In this document: in pieces, positions 10,934 through 22,700 of the stretch | Position numbering within the stretch: the stretch's first letter is position 1 | Layout of the letters: every line of letters begins with the position of its first letter | Source of the DNA: Thamnaconus septentrionalis | Taxonomy: Eukaryota > Chordata > Actinopteri > Tetraodontiformes > Monacanthidae | DNA length: 64,000 nt | Reading direction: 5' to 3' | Assembly: GCA_009823395.1 (NCBI GenBank) | Contig: CM020506.1 | Coordinates: 23,236,501-23,300,500, forward strand | The notes under the pieces: model-generated | What the model was told of the DNA's origin: nothing | Seen by the model: only the letters and a program-made list of their open reading frames with translations | The model's database searches: none | Translations under genes and position numbers: made by a program

Positions 10934-13900
10934 CCAGTCCTCATTTTCTACAAAGGTCTAAAGATGGAAATTCATGCAATGCATTGTCCTGGCGCCTTCC
11001 CATGTATCTTTCTGACTTGAAGTGGTCTTTTAAGTCAGACGTTCAACAAGCAGCTCTGTACAGAGCAGGACTCTTTGATTTCAATATTATTGTAGTTGGT
11101 ATTTATCTAATGTGAAATAACTATTCAAACTACTATAGAATGATCTGTATGGAACATTGCCTTTGACTTCTACTGTTTAAATAGGTCACAGGTTAACCTT
11201 GAGAAGTATTACTGTATGTCCCTCATACACGAATGCGGACAGTGAATACAACAGCGGCCAAGTGTAGACAAGATGAGAGTACTTTTATTCTTGGTTTCAC
11301 CACCAGTCACTTCAGTTAGAAACACCTCCAATAACGTTCTCTCATATTAATATGCCACTTAACACAAGCAGCTTGTAAACATAATTCAAAACAAGATTTG
11401 ACATATTACGGTAAGTTAAAGGAAAATCATGAAAAGGAAAAAAAAAAAGCTTGTTGTTTTTTTGTTTTTTTACAAGACATGATGGAATAGAGCTTGAAAT
11501 GGGCTTTATTTAACTATTTCATAGATTTCAAAGTCACTGTAAAAATGTAATAATATGCTTCCAAATTGAGTTGGACTCAAAATATGAGTGCAACTAAATA
11601 AATAATTGTGTTGCTGTGTCTTGATCAATGTAAACATTTTTGATAGCGTGTAAAAGATTTATCATATAAAATACAAAGAGTATTACTTCATCCTCCCTTT
11701 GGGAAAATAATCATTTCATGAAGCAAATGTGTCAGCAACATTCCATCAAGAGGAAAATCTGAGTCGTAGAAAAGTGAGAGAATCCAATAATGCAGGAACC
11801 CCAAAATATTAAGTGCAAATGTTTCATCACAACATCTGCGTGTACAACATCAACACAATATCAAAAATACTTTTACAAACAAAAACAAGGATTTTAGTCT
11901 CCATAAGGCTTTGATTCTCAAACACAAGACGATGCCAACAGAGCAGAGCCAACTCCCAATACTCCAAGTACAGAGGAGGGAAACAACAGAGTGTACACAT
12001 GCACAAAAGGGGACATCAAATCAGAGGAAACCAAAATGGGAACCGTCTAACTCGGCTTATACAAAAATAGAAATTAATCTTTAAAATTCTATTGGTAGGA
12101 AAGGGAAAAATAAAAGATTGTATCAACTTAGAATATTAATGTACTTTGAGCATCACACACATTTATACGCAGGCTGAAAATGGTTGCAGGTCTAAAACAT
12201 GGCTAAAGTTTCACTGATCCAGCCAACGCTGCCTTCTGTGTGTGTGCACGTGTTTGTGCACTATTCAAGGGACCACTGTAGAGCACACACACACCTATGT
12301 ATATACATGTATATACACAGTGTGTGTGTGTGTGTGTGTGTAACAACAAAGATATGACAGAAGAGTTAAACCTGCAGCTGTGTCTTTGCCATACTCTCAT
12401 CTTCATCCTGTGTGGGTGAGAGTGGCTGTGGTAAGGCACCTGATCCTCATGTGATGGACTGCTGGTGGGCAGGGGTGGGGAACACCTTTTAATAATTTGT
12501 ACAAACTGAATTAGTGCTTCCACCTCTGACAACCATCCCTGACTTGGTAAGGTTCCGTTCTTACATGTTCCATCTCCAGGATCATGTAAACATATGTGCT
12601 GTACACTTGGTTTTTGTTTTTTTGTTTTTCATATTCAACAGCATATAATTGTGGGATATGTCTGCGTGGGAGTATGTGTCTCCAACTTGTTTATGGCTTC
12701 AAAGACAGTAGAAAAGTGACGAGTGTAAACACTTCATGGCTGATGGTTGTTAGGACGGGATTTCGGGCAATAAGGTACATCAAGGATTCAGAGTTTTTTT
12801 TTTGTTTGTTTGTTTTGTAGTCCCTTGCATTGAAGGTCAGTGTAGGTCACATGGCTAAGGCTCAGCATGTTGACTTTAAGTATTATAGCCACTGACATAT
12901 CAGGGTAAAGTCAGGGACACCTTTCCTGAACTCAAGTCGTGCTAGTTAACCAAACCTTTTGTTTCTTTTAGCTAATACAGCGCTGATATGTTAGCAACAC
13001 ACTTCACACATCTAAGGGTAAAAATTGCAGTTTACTTCTTTTATCCTGATGTAGATTCTAAAGATGGCTAGAGATCTGACAGAAAGACCAAAGGCAGAAA
13101 GGGTGCATAAGATAAATAGACACAATGTCAGAGCATTGGCTGAAGATGCTGGTTAGCTGGTTAGCTTTGCTTTAGCGGGGTATGGAAAAATTGAGTACAA
13201 TTCTAAGTCAAAGACTAGAAAAACTACAAATACATCATAAGCAAATAAATGTCAACGCTGCAAATCCAACATTTGTATGAACCATTTCTTGTGGCCGTTT
13301 GAAACACACTGACTGAAGAGTAGATCAGAACGTAAGAGAAGCTGCTGGGTGGTTCGGGGTTTGGAATTTTCAACTTGAGCTTAGGCCAGCTAAGATCCCT
13401 CCTTTCCAATGTGTATGAACAGCTGCCAATGACTCTGGCAACACATCTGCTGTTTATATACAGGACTGGTCACAGTTATGATTTTCAAACAAACAAAACC
13501 ATGCAGGCAAAAAGTCAAAAATATTCCAAAGGAATGAACTGTTCAAATATGGCAATAGGTTTCCCTTTGCACAAGAGTTCGATCAGCGTGAAAACTGCAA
13601 CGACGACGACAACGAAGAGCAGGTTTTTGTTGCTGCCCTGGTTCACACACAATGAAGGGTTATATGGCTTAACTTCACGTCAACCAGAAACCTACAGATC
13701 TTCAGCTTGACCACAAGTTCTTTCAGAGCTTCTCCATGGATTCATGGTTCTGAGATTATCACGGCCAAATGTCACAATGTAATTCAGTAATAGTAGAATC
13801 GTGATGGGGCATGCTTCAGCAGGAGCAGCAGGGCTGAGAACAGAGAAACAAGGCATGGATGGATTATAAGAACTGGATATCAGACTGCCAATACAGTGGC

Positions 13901-15115
13901 GCTGCAGTTTTTCCCAGTGGCCACTTGAGGTAATACAACCAAAAAATTCCACCATTAGACCACAACACAAAAATAAAACGCCTGAATAGAAAATCTTTCT
14001 ACTGTATATTTGTAAGTTGTGGACATTTATAACCAACAGGAAATTCCCAAAGAGTTCTATAATCCCAGTGTGACACCACAGCATTGTGCTGTGTCCCCGG
14101 CTCGCTCCGATTGGCCGTTGCGTCCCCCGCTGCATCACCACATGAGTTACAGGGTCATGGTGGAAAGTGACACTACTTTCTGATCGTGCTCAACAAGCAA
14201 CGTTTTGCTGAGGTAACCAGGAAGCCAAAACAACACGTAAACTCCATTGCGATGAATGGACTGCCGTGTTGGATCCTGGGGGGTCTAGACACAAGGGCAA
14301 AAGTACAAAAGGGGGACAGAAGTGCTGCCAGACCAGAGGGCTAGATTGTGTCTTCTCTTGGCAGTAACACTAATGTGAAAAAGAAAAAAAAAAGAAAAAG
14401 AAATTAAAAAAGGAAAGGGAAATTAAAGAAGTGATATGAGCTCTGTAAAAAGCGCACTGTAACTGTTGGGGCTCCCATTTGCTTGAATCAACTTGAATCA
14501 ACAACTGAAACAGATGTTTATCTGTCTTCTTTTGGATTTGTCCACATAAAGACCCCAATTCCAGTTCCGCTCAGTCATAACCTGTTCTTAATGTGTTGCT
14601 ATTCAATCATGAGTCATGTGCTAGGTGCTAGCTGGCTGTGCAAACACTTTTTCATGGTCAGTTAAAAATGGAGTGTCATCTAAAAAAAAAAAAAAGAAGC
14701 AAACCTTCACCATTATCAAGGTTTTCAAAACAACATCGTTTTGTGAAACCACAAAAAAGAAAAAAATAACCAGAAACCAAACATTGAGCGTGTGTGACAT
14801 AGTCACGTTATCTGTTACGCTAACTGATGTAAACATTAGTTTAGGTAAACTTTACGTGATTTCGCACTGATTCTAGAATGACTCAGCGATATTTTAGTAT
14901 GATCGAAACGATGCGCTCTCAACAACCCCTAGAATATTTGTCATATTCGCATGAGCAAAGGTCAGGGGTAAAATATGAGACATGAGATTGGCTTTGGCAC
15001 TCCCAAAATGCCCACGTCATGAATCAATAAGTGCATAAGAAAAAAATCATAGCATCGTAATATGAGGATTAGCTAGCACTGCTATCAGACTCTCAGACAG
15101 ACTCAGTACACAGCG
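10934..15115. other. non-coding stretch between convergent mfsd4a and elk4
   Basis: I see no gene. The stretch contains a (GT)n tract at about 12320-12340, poly-A/T runs (11440-11470, 14380-14410, 14682-14695) and otherwise unique-looking sequence. It most likely includes the 3' UTRs of the two convergent genes. None of the short ORFs resembles a protein family known to me. Confidence 0.6.
11284..11289 (-). promoter_or_regulatory. candidate polyadenylation signal for elk4
   Basis: AATAAA on the minus strand (TTTATT on plus). If used, elk4 would have a 3' UTR of about 5.3 kb running across the MITE at 15116-16421. Other AATAAA sites closer to the stop codon are possible; this is a weak inference. 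Confidence 0.25.
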
Positions 15116-16421
15116 GGCATTTTTCCACAGAATCGCTAGGTGCCAGCTCGGTACGGTGCAGCTCGGTTATCACGCATTTCCATGGGCGCCAACACGGTTC
15201 CCAGGGTTCAGATTTTGGTACCTGCTTTGTTGGGGTTACAAGCGTGCTGAGCAAAGGCCATTAGGGTGACGTAGCAACGTGCAGGGCATTGATTGGGTAA
15301 GAGTTTTGACGAAAGCCAAAGGTAGTCTTTCACTAAAGACCAAAACCGCCATTTTTAAATGCCCCGCATGTGAATGTTTACGTTTTCACGTATTAAAAAC
15401 TGAGAAGCTTATGAAACTGTACCATGGGCGAACAAAGAGCTGCAGACGTTTCTGGTCTCTGTGGCTGAAGAAAAGGCTCAAAGAGAGAGCTGGACGGACA
15501 GAGCGACACGCAATGTCCGTCTGCGAAACCTTCCTGGTTTCGCAGCCGGTGGCCGCCGCTGTACAGCGAAACAGTGTCCGGAGAAATAAAAAAAATTGCT
15601 GAGTGACTAACAAAGCACCAAGGACTACAACAGTCGGAGTGGAACAAATAGAGAAAATGTTGGTGGTTTGTTCAGCCTAATGCAGATGCGATGGTACACC
15701 AGCATGTTGGGCAACGGGAGTGAGACGGGCTCGACTCGGCCGGTGGACGACGAGAGAATAGTCGGCCACGGCACTATTTGAAAACGTGCATGAGGACCGT
15801 AAATGTGTTTCGTAACCTCAAGCAACTTTAGTTTGAAGGCTATTTGCAAAGTACAGCCACTGAATCGTCTTGATAAACCATTAGCCACCAGCGCTAACTC
15901 TGTGCTCTGCTCTGTGTTGTGTTCGCTGGCAGCAAAACTTAAGAGGCGGCGATTCTGACTCGCAAGTTTCGTAAGTTTCACTCCTTATAGCGATTTTAAC
16001 GCTGCTAGCTTGTTAACACCGGTCGAATAGAGCTGTTGCTGTTTTATGCTTTGTGTGAACTTAAGTTATGCAGATATTCTTGTCTAATAATAAACTACTG
16101 TGAGACTCAAGTGATCAGCGTCTACATTTTCTCTGCTAGGACAGTGTTTTGATACAGTATTAAACAAAATCATTCTAAGCCCTACGAAAATGTCTTGCAC
16201 AAAACAAAACAAAACAAAACCACGGTCAATTCAAAAAGTTAAACCTATGGTTCCAGGGACAAGGGAGGCACAAAAAACGTTCAAGGACCTTCGGTTCGCT
16301 TTGCAACCGTAACTCCACCCACGCTCAGGTACTGACCAAGCCAATGGAAATTCCTTCCAAACAAGCTGTATCGTACCGTGAAGGGCTGGCACCAACCGTA
16401 TAGGACCAGTGGAAAAACGCC
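15116..16421. mobile_element. non-autonomous DNA transposon with related termini
   Basis: The left end GGCATTTTTCCAC faces the right end GTGGAAAAACGCC, and both flanks carry (G)GTGCCAGC-type sequence, as in the teleost MITEs whose ends read CAGTGGAAAAACGC. The inner part 15650-16340 is repeated at about 47690-48335. No clear target-site duplication was found. The internal ORFs are not recognisable. Confidence 0.6.
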
Positions 16422-16470
16422 CTCTAGATCTAGATATATAGCTAGTCTAGAGTCTAGTCTAGAGCTAGCT
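16422..16470. repeat. CTAG-rich cluster
   Basis: Seven CTAG tetranucleotides occur in about 49 bases, immediately outside the right end of the transposon at 15116-16421. Confidence 0.8.
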
Positions 16471-16622
16471 CCTCTGTTAAACCTGGGCTGCCAGGACTTC
16501 CCTACCCAATGGTGCTCCTTCAGCACATCTAATTGTAGTTTCTGTTCTGGGACAGTTGCCTTTGAAGCACCAGTGTGATGAGGAATGGTAAAAAATAATA
16601 ATAATAGAAAAATGTTGAAGTG

Positions 16623-16721
16623 CTATGTTTTCTGAGGGTCTGGAGAAATGGGACCAGGTGTGTTGGTCCCGTCCATGCTGTGAATGGGGATCTGGAACTG
16701 AGGCGTGAGCACAGACGGGAA
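16623..16721 (-). CDS. elk4: elk4 terminal coding exon
   Basis: 33 codons including stop TAG (16623-16625). It starts FPSVL, which together with LFQ of the previous exon makes the FxFP docking motif, and ends [14 protein letters not shown], matching the mammalian C-terminus. Confidence 0.9.
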   Translation of the reverse strand, partial: FPSVLTPQFQIPIHSMDGTNTPGPISPDPQKT

Positions 16722-19700
16722 CTAGAGAAGAGGAGAGATTGAGAGATGGAAGACCGTTAGACACATTAAGTGGCTGTAGATATGCAGAAAAGGATGATTT
16801 GTGATATTAACTTGGAACAGGTGGCCTCCCTGGCGCCGTGTGGCCGGGCTGAGGGGAGCCACGGGACTGAGCGTGCTCCAGAAGTGAATGTTGGACAGCA
16901 GAGGACTCGGAGTCAACAGCAGAGTGGGCGTCTGAGGAAAAAAGTGGAGCAAGACTCAAAATTCACTGTCACATATAAATATTTCTTATTTACTTATTCA
17001 TTTATTCTTGACAGATAATATTCTGGACTTTTTCTGGACTCCATGGCTAATATTGCACTAATTGTGTCTAAGACCTTGCATATCCCTGCCTCTGCACAAT
17101 TGACTGTCTTTTGCACATCTGCTCTTGTTTGTTTGCATATAGATGAACTGGAATGTTTCTTGTAATCACTGTGATTACTGTATAGTTATGTTTCTGTATT
17201 TTTTTTTTTAGTGCTGCAACATTGTAGTTTCCCAATTTGGGATCAATGAAATATATCTATTCTAATCAATTCTATTATTTGTTCAGACGCACAGAAAAAA
17301 TACATAAGCAAAGGTGACCTCAACACCACCTGAGCTGGAATCGGAATGGTGATTGTAGATTTCATATCTCTGTGGGCACTCAAGAAGTAGAAGAACAAAC
17401 AAAACCAAAAAAAAAAAAAACACAATTCTGCCCTTGACCAGTGTTTTTCAACCACTGTGCCATGGCCATGCTAGTGCACTGTGATGATGATGATGTCAGG
17501 TGTGCTGTGAAAAATTATCCAATTTCACTTGATTGATGAAAAAAAAAAAAAAAAAAACTCCCAGGATATCAACTTTGTGTGCATTTAAACAGGTTTCCCA
17601 GGTTTCACACTCAGTGAGCATAAACACAATAGAAGACTATATTGACATTATTAGGCCAAAAAGTGTCATTTTATTTTATAACATTTATTTTGTAGTATAT
17701 AACAGTGCCTGACCTGAGGGGGAATACCAGGAGGTGGGTTTAGTGAAAACTCTGGGTGTCACCTCAGAAACAAGGGTTTCTCCATTAATTCACAAATTAC
17801 TGCTTCATTGACAGCAACTCTTTTAGCCAATCTTGAATCTTTTCCCCATAATATCCTCATCCTTTACTAATATAGTAACTTTCATGCTGCCACAAAATGC
17901 TTATTTTATACATTCCATTCCATTCCATATTAGATTCTGCATGGGTTAAAAATCTCAGTAATACAATAACCAATCAGTTGTTCAAAGTCTTACATAAAGC
18001 CTGCTGGTAGCGTCTGATTAGTCTGGTCATCCAGGCTTGATTGATTTAGCACTTGAAGAGTAAAAGTCGATGAACTGACTTGACTTTAGAAACGTATCGC
18101 AACCATTTTTGTTTTAACTCTGTGCCGCGAGGTCAACTTCCAACAAGGACAACTTCACACTGACCTGTAGCATGGCCGGTGTGAGCGAGGCGGTGGGAAG
18201 GGAGGGGCTGCAAAGGCTCATGGGAGAGAAGTCGGAGGCAGTGACCAGCAGGGTGGGCGGGCTGATCTGCAGGACTTTGGGCAGCTTCCTGGTCTTCCCT
18301 GAGCTCTGAGTGCTGAGTGTGGTGCTACTGCTCACCGACGACGAGCTGGTCTCAGTGTCCACCAAACTGGTCTCGTCCCCTGAGAGAGCGAGGACACCCT
18401 CCCCCTGCTGAACCATAAGGACATTGTGGTGTCATGTTTTGTTTGTTTGTTTGTTTGTTTTCTTTCTTTTGGATTTTCTGATTTTGCAATATGCTTTGCA
18501 CACTTTAGAACATTTGTGTGTGTGTGGGAAGTAGGAAGAAAGGGACCCAATTCATCTTCATCTAAGTGTTTACATATAGGCTTTAGTTACACACCTTATG
18601 AATAACAACTATATAACATGACAGTGATGATTTTAGAACACATAACATAAATTGATGAACTATCTATCCTGGCATCAATTTGATGCCTTTAAGGTTTAGT
18701 GTGTAAAATTTGGCTTGATTATTTTTTTTTTTTTTACAGTGGGTTCAGAAAGTATTTAGACCCCATAAAGTTTTTCACTCTTTGTCATAGTACAGCCGTT
18801 TGCTAAAATCAATTCATTTAATTTTTTCCTTGTTCATGCGCACACAGCACCCAATATTAATATAATAAACACTGAGATATCACATGGTCTTGAGTATTCA
18901 GACCCTTTGCTGTGACACTTGTATGTTTAATTCGGGTGCTGTCCAATTCTTCTGATCATCCTTGAGATGGGCCAACACTATCATTTGAGTCCAGTCGCGC
19001 TTATTTATATTGATAGGACTTAGGGATGCAAAGTATGGATTAATTCATTAATTGTTAGTTGATTGACCTTGCCGATCAATTATCGATGAATTGATAAGCT
19101 GCGGTTTATCCTGAGAACCTAAATTTCACAATGAAAAATTTGTAAGGAACACATTATTTAACCCTTAAATAATGTTGAGGGTCCAATGTGACCAATTTTT
19201 ACATTAGAGAACTGTAAAAACACCCTAAACATTTATCCTCTGACTTTAAGTTGGCTTCTAATGGGTCACATTTCAAGGTTTGTTTTTTTTCTAAGTTGTT
19301 TAAAGTAACTAGGTATATTATGACCAACACAGTATCTACAGGTGAATTGCTCTTTCCTGCCACTACACTGTTATAGTGATATTAACTACTTGAGTCACAG
19401 TAGCATAAACTGCCCAACGTGAACATTAAAAAAAAAAGTAGCCAATCACTTAAAAGGCTTCACGTTGTCCCTGTGTGATGTTTAGTGAGTAAAAAAATGC
19501 ATGTTATATTCCTCAATGAATATTTTATTGTACCAGTTGGTATATGGTACAGATACTGGCATTTATGTTGTCTAACAACATAAATTCTATTTAAAAAAAA
19601 ATCAAATACATAAAAATAATTGCACACTTTTAACTGTTGTACTCTTATACACCGTTGCATGTAAAACACTGAGCAACATTAAAGAAAATCTGAATATAAA

Positions 19701-22700
19701 GCTAAAGAAAAAGGGTAGGCTTAGTGGCCATTTACATGGAGACGGTTGTTTTATGAAACCGCACATTTTCGAAAATGCTCTGGAAAAAAAAAGCATTTAC
19801 ATGAAGCTGTCTTCAAAAATATTCCCGTTTACACTGAGAAGCTGGAAACCGAAAACGATGTGGTACCTAAGCCAGGCCTGGTGTGGCACCACAAGTTACT
19901 CCTTGAAGGTGGGAGAAGAAGAAGAAGAAGAAGCAGGAGCTCACTAACAACATCAGCACCACAGAGAACAGAAAGATAGATTACTCGTGAAAATACAGTG
20001 TGGATAAACGACAGAGTCGAACTTCTGCTTTGAGTTACTTTATAACACAAAGCCTTAAAAGGTCCATGTTAAGGTTGACTGGAAGTTGTGCCAATAAAAG
20101 TTTGCTAATATTTTTGTCATTTAGGTTTCCTGCCTCAATATCTCAGCCCGTTGACCCAAAAGAAAATCGGTAAAAAGTAAAACAGGAGCTTTGCAAATCG
20201 CTTTCATTGTGTTTATTTTCCCTTTGCACACAATCCATGATCGATCCACGAGCACCGTGTGTTATTGTCCAGTATCGTTTGCGCTTTGTTGTCGTGGAGA
20301 TTAATGGGAAGACTGCAGTCTGATCATTAGTAGCAGTGACAAGACAGTTGACGGAGGTGGTTGTTGTTGTGTTGAGTGGTTGTCTGCACCTCACCGTCGT
20401 TCAGGTTGCAAGGGGGTGGGGGTGGGGGTGGGGGATTACAGCTGTGACATCAGCGTTTCCAAAAAAGATTGTTTTTGGCATTTACACGAAGGCGGGCAAG
20501 GTGTCGTTTTCAAACTTATCCACCCTGGAAAGCGTTTCAGAAAATTGCGGTTTCAGTCTGTGCGGTTTCAGTGAAAACGCCGGCTTCTCGTGACCATTTT
20601 CTCGATCATGCCGCGAATCCTTTTCCTATCCACTTGCCTTTCCGACGCGGTCGCCATTGTAGGTTGTGAAGACAATGCTTTTTCTCCCGAAAACACGGCT
20701 GGGTGCAAGTTATGCAGATGGTACCGTAGCAAACTGGTTGAGCTGTTGAACCTGAAGGTGGCACCGTAGAGTGTAATGTGGCGGATGATGCTCCCCTGGA
20801 GCTGGGAAGGATTATTGGGGGAATTGTGTTGAGGAGTTACTGTTTGTTGCGTGTTGTTGTTGAGTGCGAGTGTGTGGGAGTGTTAGCAAATTGTTAGAAT
20901 GTTCCTTTTGTGTTACACATGAGTTTGAGTTAGCCCCTGGCTAGCGGCACGGTGGGGCGTGTGCTTGTTCAAGCTGATCAATAAATGGTGACGCCGTTGT
21001 GAAGCATCAAAGACAAGATCCACGCTACGAGTGGTTCCTTCGACAGATCGCCACAGTACAATTAGCGTCTTTGTCATGATTGATTAGTTTGGATTTGTCC
21101 TTCGTTTTCTGTTTCTGTATGTCACGTCTCTAGCCGCCCGCGGGAATCTTGCTTTATCTTGAAGCACGTCAGTGTGGCATAGATTAGGCAATAGTGCCCT
21201 CTACTGGCGACACCATGCCACTTAACAAAATCGAACAGTGTAGAAAATGTTAAATTATTTGCGACCAACTTAATTTAATCGATTAAATTCTTAATCGACA
21301 ATTAATCGATAATCGATTTATTGTTAACATCCCTAGTTGAACTTGATTGGAAAAAGCACACACCTGTCAATATAAGACCTTACAGCTCAAAGTGTAAAGT
21401 CAGAGCAAATGAGAATCACAAGGTCGAAGGAACTGACTGAAGAGTTGAGAGACAGAATTGTGGCAAGGCACAGATCTGGTCAAGGCTACAAAAAAATTTG
21501 TGTTGCACTTAAGGTTCCTAAGAGCAGTGTGGCATCCATAATCCTTAATTTGAATTTAAAGTTTGGGACGACCAGGACTCTTCCCCAAACTGGACGTCCG
21601 GCCAAACTGAGCATCCAGGGGAGAAGAGCCTTGGTGAGAAGAGGTAAAGAAGAACTGGAAAAAATCACTCTGGCTGAGCTCCAGCGATGCAGCGGGGAGA
21701 TGGGACAAAGTTCTAGAGAGACAACTCTCGGTGGCAGCATCATGCTGTGGGGGACAGGACGACTGGTGGCAATTGAAGGAAAGATGAATGCAGCCAAGTA
21801 CATTGATATCCTGGACAAAAACCTTTTCCAGAGTGTTCACAACCTCAGAATGGGCTGACGGTTCACCTTCCAGAAAGACAATGATCCCAAGCACACAGCT
21901 AAAATAATGGAGTGATTTCAGAACAACTCTGTCAATGTTCTTGAATGGTCAAGCCAGAGTCCTGACATAAATGTATTTGAGCATCTCTGGAGAGACCTGA
22001 AGATGGCTGTCCACCAACATTCACCATCCAACCTGACAGAACTGGAAAGGATCTGCAAGGAGGAATGGCAAAAGATCCCCAAATCCAGGTGTGAAAAACT
22101 TGTTGGATAATTCTAAAGAAGACTCAAGGCTTTATTGGCTTAAAAAGGTGTTTCAAGTCGACACTGAGCAAAGGGTCTGAATATTTATGGCCATGTGATA
22201 TTTCAGTGTTTATTTTGTAATAAATCTGCAAAAATTTCTATTTCTAATTTGTGCTTAAATGAGGAAAATATTTAATTAATTGATTTTAGCAAATGGCTGC
22301 ACTATGACAGTGAAAGAGTGGAACACTTTCCAAACCCACTTGGTAAAAAGCTTAACATACTGCCAGTAAGTACATTAATAAAAGTGTATACTCGCAGTAC
22401 AATAAAAGTCATTTAAGTCATTCCTTATAAATAGTAATGCAAGGCAGCTAACTAGGAGCAAGAGCCTTGATCTACGGGTATTCTTATGTACATGAGAACT
22501 GTTCTATGGTTAGGAAAACCAAATTACTTGTATTGTACTGCGAGTATACACTTTAACTAATGTGTTTATAGGCAGTATGATAAGCTTTAACTTATATAAA
22601 AATCATAAATTAAGCCAAATTTCACACTGTGAACCTTTAATTATGCATCTAATGGTGTTGTTGGATAAAATCTACAACTTCATTCTAATATGCAGTGAGA

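Larger units (their letters stand above)
18737..22343 (+). mobile_element. Tc1-like transposon, split by a hAT element
   Basis: Left terminus CAGTGGGTTCAGAAAG after TA; right terminus complementary (CCAAACCCACTTGG) before TA. The subterminal stretch TTTGCTAAAATCAATT recurs inverted, so the terminal inverted repeats are about 100 bases or more. The transposase remnant is at 21409-22107. The element lies in elk4 intron 3 on the strand opposite to the gene. Confidence 0.85.
18688..22640. mobile_element. palindromic TTAA-type MITE, host of a nested Tc1
   Basis: The left end TTTAAGGTTTAGTGTGTAAA (18688 on) mirrors the right end TTCACACTGTGAACCTTTAAT (22620-22640). The arms are long inverted repeats: ACATACTGCC...GTATACTCGCAGTACAATAAAAGT at 22355-22420 faces its complement at 22520-22580. 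The Tc1 element at 18737-22343 splits the left arm. Confidence 0.65.

Noticed and set aside
15279..15602. 107-codon ORF inside the 15.1-16.4 kb MITE
   Set aside because: No recognisable transposase or host domain, no support from the second MITE copy.
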